Shown here piece by piece: positions 1 to 7,361 of a DNA stretch of 8,525 bases. How positions within the stretch are numbered: the stretch's first letter is position 1; each line of letters begins with the position of its first letter. The translations under genes and the position numbers were made by a program. The notes under the pieces were generated by a model. That model was given only the letters and a program-made list of their open reading frames with translations, did not search any database and was not told the DNA's origin. The DNA is taken from positions 1-8,525 of the forward strand of contig DAOUMU010000463.1 of the NCBI GenBank assembly GCA_034409055.1. The letters are read 5' to 3'. This DNA comes from DAOUMU01 sp034409055 (lineage in GTDB: Bacteria; Chloroflexota; Anaerolineae; 4572-78; J111).

Positions 1-28
1 TGTTAAAGTACCAACATTAACCCAACTG

Positions 29-112
29 ATGACGAAAATTCGTCTTATTGCTTCCACATTGTTGCTTCCTTGTACACAGCAATATCAATCTGGCTTTTGC
101 CGAAAAAAATGA
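29..112 (+). other. Out-of-frame signal peptide start of the propeller kinase (apparent +1 frameshift)
   Basis: ATG 29 opens a 27-codon frame (ending at TGA 110-112) that begins MTKIRLIASTLLL. The main kinase frame, over the next bases, reads LVHSNINLAFAEKN. Dropping one base around 66-72 joins them into a textbook type I signal peptide: basic n-region KIR, hydrophobic core LIASTLLLLV, and AFA before the predicted cleavage at E. Neither frame alone gives this, and the kinase needs export of its propeller. I infer that ATG 29 is the original start and that an extra base, from mutation or sequence error, separates it from the body. No clear Shine-Dalgarno is visible in the 28 bases upstream. 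Confidence 0.7.
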
Positions 113-3100
113 ACGAACGTTGAGTTATCAAGACCCACAAGGCAAGTTATGGTTTGGAACAGCAGACGGCGGTTTGAACCGCTTTGACCCTGACACGGAA
201 CAGTTTACCGCCTATCGGCATGATGACAATGACCCCACCACGTTAAGCCATAATACGATTCATCATATCCACCCTGACCCTTCCGGCAACTGGCTGTGGA
301 TCGGCACACAACAGGGGTTGAATAAATTTGACCCTATGACCGGTAAAACAATCCGGTATTTTCTTGATGAAAATGCCTCCGATAGTCCAAGCCATAATGT
401 CATCAGAGCCATCTATAATTCGCCCGATGATCATCTGCTGTGGCTTGGCACGGATTACGGTCTCAACCGATTTAACCTGCGTGATGAAACCATTCGTCAT
501 TATGTGCATCACGAAGGCATGCCTGATAGTTTGAGCAACAACGCAGTGGAAGAGATTTACCCGGCAGATAACGGCAAACTGTGGGTTGGTACAGCAGGAG
601 GGGGTCTGAACCTTTTTAATCCCACCACTGAAACTTTTATTCGTTATCAGGCTGATGTCAATTCCCCGTTGGCGCTGAGCGGTAACATAGTCCGGTCGCT
701 ATTCAAAGATAATACCGGCATTTTGTGGGTAGGGACAGCATTCGGCGGCGTCAACAAACTGGACCCACAGCGCAAAAAGTTCCGCCTTTATCAACACCAT
801 CCTCATAACCCCAACAGCCTCACAGATTCGGATGTATTCGGGCTGCATATTGACCGCCAGGGAATCGTCTGGGTTGGCACTGGTGGGGGCGGCTTGCATA
901 AATTTGACCCCGTGACGGAACAGTTTACCCACTACGGGCATGATGAGAGTCAGCCCTCAAGCTTGAGCAACAACTTTGTTCACCCTATCCTTGAAGATAG
1001 CCAGGGGGTGCTCTGGGTGGGGACGTGGGGTGGAGGTCTCAATAAATTTGACCCGCAGAGAGAACAGTTTACTCATTACCGGCACGACCCGGATGACCCG
1101 CACAGCTTAAGTGGTGACCAGGTGCGAGCCATTGCCGAAGATGATTTGGGCAATCTGTGGATTGGCACAACCCACAATGGCCTCAACAAATTTAACCGCC
1201 AAACCGAACGGTTTACCCACTATCGGCACCGGCTTGATGATGCCGCCAGTTTGATTGACGATAATATATGGAATATTTTCAAAGATAGTCGCGGAAATTT
1301 TTGGGTTAGTACGGGGCATGGTCTGGACTGGTTCAACCCGCAAACCGAGCAATTTGTCCATTACCTGCACGATGAAAATAACCCCAACAGTTTGAGTGAC
1401 AATGTGGTCAGCAACATATATGAAGATAATGAGGGCATATTATGGCTGGCCACCCGCCAGGGGCTGAACAAGTTTGATCCCCAAAGCCAACAGTTTCGCC
1501 ATTATTTTGAAAAAGACGGCTTGCCGGACAACCGGGTACAAAGCATTCTCAGCGATAACCAGGGTTATTTGTGGATAACCACCGCCAACGGCTTAGCCAA
1601 ATTTGACCCCCAAAACGAGACCTTCAAAGTGTATGATGTCAGTGATGGCTTGCAAGGGAAATTCTTTCGGGCCTGGGCCTACGCCAAACATCCCAATGGG
1701 GAGCTTTACTTTGGCGGCGCCAATGGATTGAATCGCTTTAATCCGGCCGAAATTAGCGATAATCCTCATCTACCCCCGGTTGTGTTGACCAATTTTTTGT
1801 TATTCAATGAACCTGTACCTATCGGTGACGCTTCGGTGTTACGCAGACATATTAGTGAGCTTGATACGCTTCGCTTGACGTATGAGCAGTCGGTCTTCAG
1901 TTTTGAATTTGCGGGCTTGAATTACACCTCGGCGGAGAAAAACCGGTATGCCTACAAACTGGAAGGATTTGACAAAGATTGGATTGAGACGGATGCAGCC
2001 CGGCGAGTTGCCGCCTATACCAACCTGGACCCCGGTCACTATACCTTTTGGGTCAAAGCCTCCAATAATGATGGCTTGTGGAACGAACAAGGCACGTCAA
2101 TCAAAATTATCATCACCCCACCGTGGTGGGAAACAACATTGTTCAGAGGCTCGATGGTGGTCTTATTGGTTGGTCTGGTCTCCGGTGGTTTCCTCTGGCA
2201 ACGCAGAAGCGCCGAGATACGGGAACGCCGACTTGAAATACAGGTCGATGAGCGAACAAAAGAATTGAAGATAGCGAAAGAAGAAGCCGAAGTAGCCAAC
2301 CATGCCAAAAGCGCCTTCCTGTCCAACATGTCGCACGAAATCCGCACCCCGCTCAACGCCATCCTGGGCTTTACAGAAATCATGCGCGGCCAGGTGACGG
2401 ATGCCCAACACGCGCATTACCTGGAAACCATTCATACCAGCGGCAACACGCTGTTGAGGCTGATCGATGACATCCTCGATCTATCTAAAGTGGAAGCCGG
2501 CAAGCTGCGGCTGGAATACAGCGCAGTGTCTCTGCCGGAGTTGGGGACTGAAATGGACTGGATCTTTGGGCCGGCGATGCAGGCCAAGGGCTTGAATTTC
2601 ATCATCGATATGGCCCCTGAACTACCTGGAGCTTTGCTGCTTGACCAAACTCGCCTGCGGCAGATTCTGATCAACCTGATTGGCAATGCGCTCAAGTTTA
2701 CAGAAGCCGGCTATATAAAGCTGTTGGTTGAGCATTGTTACCCGGCCAATACGCGCAGCCTCCTCGATCTGACCATTTCGGTCCAAGATACCGGGCGCGG
2801 CATTCCCGCAGAGCAGCATCAGACCATCTTTGAGGCCTTCAGCCAGGTAAAGGGTCAAAAAACGGCTGACTTCGGCGGGACCGGATTGGGGCTGGCCATT
2901 ACCAGACGACTGGTTGAGGTGATGAACGGAAGCATCACCGTCGAGAGCGACGGCGTGCCGGGCCGGGGCAGCATATTTGCGGTTCTGTTCAAAGAGGTAG
3001 AAATCGCTTCGACCACGGCTTTAGAAGCTCGCCGGGCAAAACAGCTTGATATTACTTCGATTGTCTTTGAACAAAGCACCATTTTGATCGCCGACGATAT

Positions 3101-3752
3101 TGACTACAACCGCGACTTGCTCAAGAGCTTTTTGGCGGCCTATCCCCTGACGCTGCTCGAGGCCGAAAACGGTCGCCAAACCCTGGCCCTGGCCCGGCAG
3201 CACCGGCCGGACCTGATTCTGCTGGATATGAAAATGCCGGAAATGGACGGCTATGAAGTGGTGGACATCCTGAAACAGGACAAAACGTTACAGGCGATTC
3301 CGGTCATTGCCGTGACGGCCTCGGTTTTGAAACAAGATGAAGCAGAGATCAGAAAACGCTGTGAGGCATTCCTGCGCAAGCCCGTCAGTAAAAGTGAGCT
3401 GCTGGTAGAGATCATGAAATTTTTGCCTCATGCAATACAAGAACAAGCGCCTGGACCGGAAGAGGCCGTGGAGGGACTGTCTGCCCGGACGTTGGCCCAA
3501 CATCCGGCCTTGCTCAAAATCTTACAGGGGCAACGGTCTCGCTGCCGGGAACTAGCCGAGCAGATGGACCTTGATCAGCTTGAAGCGTTTGCCCATGAGA
3601 TCAAGAAGCTTGGTCTCAGATATCATTATCAGCCCCTGGCCGCGTGGGCCGATAGGCTGAACGCCATCGCCTTTGAATTTGACAGCCGGCGGACAAGAAA
3701 AGCGTTGCTGAAGCTACAGACGATCATTGACCAATGTAACCCGGAGGAGTGA
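48..3752 (+). CDS. Membrane hybrid histidine kinase with Reg_prop propeller sensor (5' end frameshifted)
   Basis: Predicted inner-membrane sensor kinase that binds an extracytoplasmic ligand, autophosphorylates on His and passes phosphate to its own receiver. Residues counted from TTG 48: twelve Reg_prop blades at 25-580, each with an LWxGT-type motif; a Y_Y_Y domain about 609-690; one transmembrane helix about 700-717 followed by QRR; a short coiled coil; HisKA with SHEIRTPLN (H763); HATPase with N box N880, DTGRGI from D914 and GGTGLGLAI from G943; a receiver with acid pair D1016/D1017, phosphoacceptor D1060 and K1111; and an HPt-like helical tail (H1183). The frame is closed upstream by TGA at 30-32, and TTG 48 is the only usual start before ATG 336, which lies inside the propeller. 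The natural start is more likely ATG 29 in another frame, which encodes a signal peptide. Unlike classical hybrid two-component regulators of Bacteroides, there is no AraC-type DNA-binding domain at the C-terminus. Domain calls are firm; the ligand is unknown. Confidence 0.93.
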   Translation: MLPHCCFLVHSNINLAFAEKNERTLSYQDPQGKLWFGTADGGLNRFDPDTEQFTAYRHDDNDPTTLSHNTIHHIHPDPSGNWLWIGTQQGLNKFDPMTGKTIRYFLDENASDSPSHNVIRAIYNSPDDHLLWLGTDYGLNRFNLRDETIRHYVHHEGMPDSLSNNAVEEIYPADNGKLWVGTAGGGLNLFNPTTETFIRYQADVNSPLALSGNIVRSLFKDNTGILWVGTAFGGVNKLDPQRKKFRLYQHHPHNPNSLTDSDVFGLHIDRQGIVWVGTGGGGLHKFDPVTEQFTHYGHDESQPSSLSNNFVHPILEDSQGVLWVGTWGGGLNKFDPQREQFTHYRHDPDDPHSLSGDQVRAIAEDDLGNLWIGTTHNGLNKFNRQTERFTHYRHRLDDAASLIDDNIWNIFKDSRGNFWVSTGHGLDWFNPQTEQFVHYLHDENNPNSLSDNVVSNIYEDNEGILWLATRQGLNKFDPQSQQFRHYFEKDGLPDNRVQSILSDNQGYLWITTANGLAKFDPQNETFKVYDVSDGLQGKFFRAWAYAKHPNGELYFGGANGLNRFNPAEISDNPHLPPVVLTNFLLFNEPVPIGDASVLRRHISELDTLRLTYEQSVFSFEFAGLNYTSAEKNRYAYKLEGFDKDWIETDAARRVAAYTNLDPGHYTFWVKASNNDGLWNEQGTSIKIIITPPWWETTLFRGSMVVLLVGLVSGGFLWQRRSAEIRERRLEIQVDERTKELKIAKEEAEVANHAKSAFLSNMSHEIRTPLNAILGFTEIMRGQVTDAQHAHYLETIHTSGNTLLRLIDDILDLSKVEAGKLRLEYSAVSLPELGTEMDWIFGPAMQAKGLNFIIDMAPELPGALLLDQTRLRQILINLIGNALKFTEAGYIKLLVEHCYPANTRSLLDLTISVQDTGRGIPAEQHQTIFEAFSQVKGQKTADFGGTGLGLAITRRLVEVMNGSITVESDGVPGRGSIFAVLFKEVEIASTTALEARRAKQLDITSIVFEQSTILIADDIDYNRDLLKSFLAAYPLTLLEAENGRQTLALARQHRPDLILLDMKMPEMDGYEVVDILKQDKTLQAIPVIAVTASVLKQDEAEIRKRCEAFLRKPVSKSELLVEIMKFLPHAIQEQAPGPEEAVEGLSARTLAQHPALLKILQGQRSRCRELAEQMDLDQLEAFAHEIKKLGLRYHYQPLAAWADRLNAIAFEFDSRRTRKALLKLQTIIDQCNPEE
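123..1745 (+). repeat. Twelve tandem Reg_prop propeller repeats
   Basis: The repeat unit is about 48 codons and centres on an LWxGT motif followed by GLNKFDPxT, QFxHYRHD and LS. The motif aromatic residue falls at residues 35, 84, 132, 179, 227, 275, 323, 371, 419, 466, 509 and 554, so the spacing is 47-49 residues through the first ten and 43-45 for the last two. Several units also resemble each other in DNA, for example the stretches near 890-950 and 1025-1090. Repeats 9-12 deviate (VST, LAT, ITT, FGG). Family knowledge: such repeats fold as two seven-bladed propellers, which would need 14 blades, so about two may be missing at the N-terminal side. Confidence 0.88.
3743..3749 (+). promoter_or_regulatory. 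Shine-Dalgarno of the PAS hybrid kinase
   Basis: GGAGGAG sits inside the last codons of the propeller kinase, four bases before ATG 3754. It decides the start of the second gene in favour of ATG 3754 over the in-frame TTG 3727, and with only one base between stop (3750-3752) and start it points to translational coupling. Confidence 0.85.
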
Positions 3753-3753
3753 C

Positions 3754-6700
3754 ATGAATAATGACCAACATCGTAACCGGCGTATCCTGATTGTGGATGA
3801 TACTTCTCAGAACATCAAGGTTATCGGGGAAATTTTACGTAAAAAGGAATATAAAATCACCTTTGCCAATAGCGGCGGGGAGGCCTTGGACATCATGTCG
3901 TCCAAACCTCCCGACCTGATCCTGCTGGACATAAAGATGCCCGGTCTGGATGGCTTTGAGGTCTGTCGCCGCTTGAAGGCAAATGAAGCCACGCGGGATA
4001 TTCCGGTTATTTTCTTGACCGTGGCCACAGAGCCGGAGGATAAGCTCAGGGGCCTGGAACTTGGCGCGGCGGATTACATTACCAAACCCTTTGAGTCGGT
4101 CGAAGTCGTTGTCCGGGTGGAAAAGCAGTTGGCCTTTCGCAGCTTGCAAAAGCAGCTCGAGGAACAAAATCGGCGTTTGCAACAGGAAATCATCGAGCGC
4201 AAGCAGGCGGAGCAGGCACTGCGCGAGAGCGAGGAACGGTACAGGTACTTGGTTGAAGGCTCGCCCGATATTATTTGGTCGCTCTCCGACAAGCGTGGCA
4301 CAGTCTATGCGTCCGCTCGCGTAGAAGGTATTCTGGGCTACTCACCGGATCATCTCTACAAAAATCCCTGGCTATGGAACGAGTCTATCCATCCGGACGA
4401 CCGAGACCACATTGCCCAGGCGATTGCAGATTTTTCAACCGGCAAAGATCTGAATATTGAGTATCGCATCAAAGACGCGGCGGGGAATTGGCGTTGGTTC
4501 CACGACCGCTCCATCGGCAGGTACACAGGAGATGATGAGACGATCATCGAGGGCATCTCGACAGACATCACCGAGCGCAAGCAGGTGGAGTTCCAAAGGG
4601 AGGCTGCGCTCGAAGCGCTGCGAGAAGCCAGGGATTACGCCGAACAACTGATTGAGGCTGCCAACGTCATGGTCATCGGATTGGACGATGCCGGCAATAT
4701 CCAGGTCTTTAATGAGGCGGCCGAAACCATTACAGGCTACACCAGGGCGGAGCTAGCGGGCAAAAATTGGTTTGAAATCGTGGTTCCTAGAGACAAGTAT
4801 CCCGAGGTCTGGGTAGAGTTCGCCAAGGTTGCTAAACGTGGGGGCATCATCGGAACATTCGAAAATCCCATCCTCACCAAATCTGGTAAGGAGCGCATTA
4901 TCTCCTGGCGCAATAGCGCAATCTACCAGGAAGGCGTCGCTATAGGCACGATTTCGTTCGGAATCGACATCACCGAGCGCATACGAGCGGAGGAGGCGCT
5001 GCGAGAAAGTGAGGAAAAGTATCGCAATCTTGTTGAACGGGCTAACGACGGAGTTATTATCGTTCAGGATGGGCTGGTGAAATTTGCTAACGACCGATTA
5101 GCCGGGATATTAGATTGTACGGTTGAGGAGATGATCAATACGAGTTTTTTAGATTATGTTTTTCCAGATGAACGTCCTAAAGTGATGGATATATATAGAC
5201 GGCGAGTTCAGGGAGAGGATGTTTCCACCATATATGAAATGGCTGGCATTAGTAAGGGTGGCCTAAAGATCGAGTTGGAGGCAAATTCAGGAATTATAAC
5301 CTATCACGGAAAACCAGCTACGTTAGCATTTATTCGGGATATAACCGATCGCAAGCAGATTGAGGAGGCGCTGCGGCAAAGCGAGCAAAAGTATCGCTCC
5401 ATGACAAACGACGTCCTGGATGGCTCTCAGGTCGGAATTTTTATTCTTGATGCTGATTTTAAGATTGCCTGGCTAAACCAGGCCATTGAACAATATTTTG
5501 GCCTACAAAGAGAGAATGCCGTTGGAAGTGACAAACGGCGTATGTTTAGTGAAACAATCATGACTATCTTCGAAGAACCGGAAAAGTTCAAGGAAACAGT
5601 TTTTGCAACGTACAATGACAATACCTATGTAGAGCAATTCGAGTGTCATGTACTTCCGGATGGGGAACGCCAAGAGCGTTGGCTTGAACATAAAAGTCAA
5701 CCTATCTTGACGGGACTCTATGCCGGCGGACGAATTGAGCATTATTATGACATCACTGAGCGCAAACGGGCGGAAGCCGAATTGCAAAAAGCCAGAGAAG
5801 GAGCCGAAGCCGCTAACCGGGCCAAAAGCATCTTCCTGGCCAATATGAGCCACGAACTGCGTACCCCGCTCAATGGCATTTTGGGTTACGCCCAAATCTT
5901 GCAACGAGACCTGACCTTAACCGGTCCTCAACTGAATGCCATCAAGACGATACAGCGCAGTGGGGAGCACCTGTTAACCCTGCTCAACGATATCCTGGAT
6001 CTGTCCAAGATCGAGGTCGGCCGGATGGAACTTCAGCCTGTCGAGTTTCACCTGCCCTACTTTCTCCAGAATATCGTCGACGTTGTGCGGGTTCGGGCCG
6101 AGCAAAAGGATCTTCACTTTGTCTACCAGGCCGCGCCAGACCTGCCCGCCGGCGTGCTGGGCGATGAAAGGCGCTTGCGTCAAATCCTGATCAATCTCCT
6201 GGGCAATGCCGTCAAGTTTACGGACCAGGGGCAGGTTACCCTGCGGGTAATGAGAAATGATGAATACGGAACGATGAATGATGAATACGGAACGATAAAT
6301 GAGGAAAAAGAAATTCATCATTCATCATTCATCATTCTGCGTTTTGAAGTGGAAGATACCGGCATTGGCATCGCCCCGGAGGAGCTAGAGACCATTTTTG
6401 AGCCATTTCGGCAGGGGGGAGACCGTCAACTCCAAACTGGAGGCACGGGACTGGGCCTGGCCATTAGCCAACAGATGGCCAAATTGATGGGCAGCGCCAT
6501 CCAGGTAAAAAGCCCCCTTTCTACCCTCCCTTCGGCAGAGTTTATCCCCAGCGAAGCCGAGGCGTTCAAGACAAGCAGTGAGGATGCTTCAACACCAAAA
6601 TCGAAAATCCCAGAGGGGGGGCCGGGCAGTCTTTTCTGGTTTGATATAGCCTTGCCGCCCAGTTCGACTCACCTGGAAACAGTTCCAGCTTCTAACAAAG

Positions 6701-7356
6701 TTATCGTTGGTTTCAAGGGGGAATCGCTCAAAATTTTGGTGGTCGATGACGAAATCGATAATCGCGCTGTCTTGAGAGATGCTCTGATCCCGCTGGGCTT
6801 TGACGTAAGCGAGGCCGGAGATGGGCTGGAGGGCTTGGAAAAAGCCACCCAGATTCAGCCACAGATCATCCTGGTCGACCTGCGTATGCCGGAGTTAGAC
6901 GGTTACCAGATGACCCGCCTCCTCCGGCAATCTGACAGCCTGCGAGAGACCCTGGTCATTGCCGTCTCGGCCAGTGCCTTTGAGGATGTTCGGGCAGCAA
7001 GCTTGGCCGCCGGCTGCGATGATTTTATATCCAAACCGGTGGCTGTAGACCAACTGCTGGAGTTGATAGGGAGACACTTGGGGCTAGAGTGGCTCTACCA
7101 AGAGCAGACTGAAGGGGATGAATTAGACTCAAGCCTCGATCTTGCCAAAATTGTGCTGCCACCTGACCGGGAAGTTGCCACCCTGCAAGAACTGACCCTG
7201 ATTGGCGATATTGGCGGTATCCTGGAGCAGTTGGCCGGAATTGAAGAAATGGACGAGCAATTTCAACCTTTTGTGGCCAGGGTGCGCCAATTGGCCAAAC
7301 ACTATGAGTTCGAGGCCATCCGAGCCTTTATTGAGCAACATAGAAGTGAGGAATGA
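3754..7356 (+). CDS. Multi-PAS hybrid histidine kinase with receivers at both ends
   Basis: A 1200-residue predicted soluble hybrid kinase. From ATG 3754: receiver 1 at 10-125 (D15/D16, phosphoacceptor D59, K111); coiled coil about 127-160; PAS1 162-280, PAS2 296-412, PAS3 423-532 and PAS4 550-670, each closing with a DITER/DITDR-type motif; HisKA with SHELRTPLN (H700); HATPase with N818, DTGIGI from D868 and GGTGLGLAI from G896; receiver 2 at 992-1105 (D1042, K1094); helical tail to 1200. No signal peptide or membrane helix is seen. The N-terminal receiver suggests input by phosphotransfer, perhaps from the adjacent membrane kinase, while the PAS domains add unknown small-molecule or redox cues. 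Two oddities lie in the ATPase domain: a repeat-rich loop (residues 835-861) and a 33-residue low-complexity insert (921-953). All catalytic boxes are intact, so it is probably active. It is the middle gene of a tight three-gene operon. Confidence 0.93.
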   Translation: MNNDQHRNRRILIVDDTSQNIKVIGEILRKKEYKITFANSGGEALDIMSSKPPDLILLDIKMPGLDGFEVCRRLKANEATRDIPVIFLTVATEPEDKLRGLELGAADYITKPFESVEVVVRVEKQLAFRSLQKQLEEQNRRLQQEIIERKQAEQALRESEERYRYLVEGSPDIIWSLSDKRGTVYASARVEGILGYSPDHLYKNPWLWNESIHPDDRDHIAQAIADFSTGKDLNIEYRIKDAAGNWRWFHDRSIGRYTGDDETIIEGISTDITERKQVEFQREAALEALREARDYAEQLIEAANVMVIGLDDAGNIQVFNEAAETITGYTRAELAGKNWFEIVVPRDKYPEVWVEFAKVAKRGGIIGTFENPILTKSGKERIISWRNSAIYQEGVAIGTISFGIDITERIRAEEALRESEEKYRNLVERANDGVIIVQDGLVKFANDRLAGILDCTVEEMINTSFLDYVFPDERPKVMDIYRRRVQGEDVSTIYEMAGISKGGLKIELEANSGIITYHGKPATLAFIRDITDRKQIEEALRQSEQKYRSMTNDVLDGSQVGIFILDADFKIAWLNQAIEQYFGLQRENAVGSDKRRMFSETIMTIFEEPEKFKETVFATYNDNTYVEQFECHVLPDGERQERWLEHKSQPILTGLYAGGRIEHYYDITERKRAEAELQKAREGAEAANRAKSIFLANMSHELRTPLNGILGYAQILQRDLTLTGPQLNAIKTIQRSGEHLLTLLNDILDLSKIEVGRMELQPVEFHLPYFLQNIVDVVRVRAEQKDLHFVYQAAPDLPAGVLGDERRLRQILINLLGNAVKFTDQGQVTLRVMRNDEYGTMNDEYGTINEEKEIHHSSFIILRFEVEDTGIGIAPEELETIFEPFRQGGDRQLQTGGTGLGLAISQQMAKLMGSAIQVKSPLSTLPSAEFIPSEAEAFKTSSEDASTPKSKIPEGGPGSLFWFDIALPPSSTHLETVPASNKVIVGFKGESLKILVVDDEIDNRAVLRDALIPLGFDVSEAGDGLEGLEKATQIQPQIILVDLRMPELDGYQMTRLLRQSDSLRETLVIAVSASAFEDVRAASLAAGCDDFISKPVAVDQLLELIGRHLGLEWLYQEQTEGDELDSSLDLAKIVLPPDREVATLQELTLIGDIGGILEQLAGIEEMDEQFQPFVARVRQLAKHYEFEAIRAFIEQHRSEE
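4186..5790 (+). repeat. Repeated PAS-linker segments (five copies)
   Basis: The linkers before, between and after the four PAS domains resemble one another in DNA. They lie near 4186-4241, 4564-4590, 4966-5026, 5338-5397 and 5749-5790. Shared pieces include a GACATCACCGAGCGCA-type string at the end of a PAS and a GAGGAGGCGCTGCG-type string followed by AGTATCGC leading into the next. The protein motif is DITERK(Q/R)xEEALRESEEKYR. These helical linkers connect PAS domains in phase. Their similarity fits growth of the array by duplication or recombination. Confidence 0.7.
6256..6336 (+). repeat. In-frame small direct and inverted repeats in the HATPase domain
   Basis: Two adjacent 21-base units (6256-6276 and 6277-6297) differ by one base and encode NDEYGTM then NDEYGTI. 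They are followed at 6313-6336 by three exact copies of ATTCATC plus ATT, encoding the end of IHHSSFII. GATGAATGATGAAT at 6273-6286 is the perfect complement of 6313-6326, so a 14-base-pair hairpin with a 26-base loop can form. The element keeps the kinase frame and falls in the loop between the N box and the DTGIGI box, a place that tolerates length change. It looks like an inserted dispersed repeat, but only a genome-wide search would show this. Confidence 0.8.
6514..6612 (+). other. 33-codon low-complexity insert in the HATPase domain
   Basis: Hybrid kinases normally run from the last helix of the ATPase domain through a short turn such as VKSTPGxGSLFWF. Here VKS and GPGSLFWF are separated by 33 extra residues rich in Ser, Pro, Glu and Ala (residues 921-953). 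A C-run (CCCCC at 6513-6517) flanks the left end and a G-run (6615-6621) the right end, a weak hint of inverted termini. The length is a multiple of three and the fold on both sides is intact. It may be an inserted small repeat or an expanded loop. Confidence 0.5.
7348..7352 (+). promoter_or_regulatory. Shine-Dalgarno of the small response regulator
   Basis: GAGGA at 7348-7352 touches ATG 7353, which is too close to serve it, but lies nine bases before ATG 7362. This favours ATG 7362 as the start even though ATG 7353 makes the familiar ATGA overlap with the stop of the preceding gene. Confidence 0.55.
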
Positions 7357-7361
7357 ACATC

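Noticed and set aside
2039..2435. Overlapping minus-strand ORFs of 90-114 codons opposite the HisKA region
   Set aside because: They lie wholly opposite a well-supported kinase domain and show no recognisable motif or start signal; antisense shadows.
3727..3753. TTG 3727 as the start of the PAS hybrid kinase
   Set aside because: It would overlap the previous gene by 26 bases without a good ribosome site, while ATG 3754 has GGAGGAG at ideal spacing.
6313..6336. CRISPR-like array from the ATTCATC repeats
   Set aside because: Units are only seven bases with no spacers and are translated inside a kinase.
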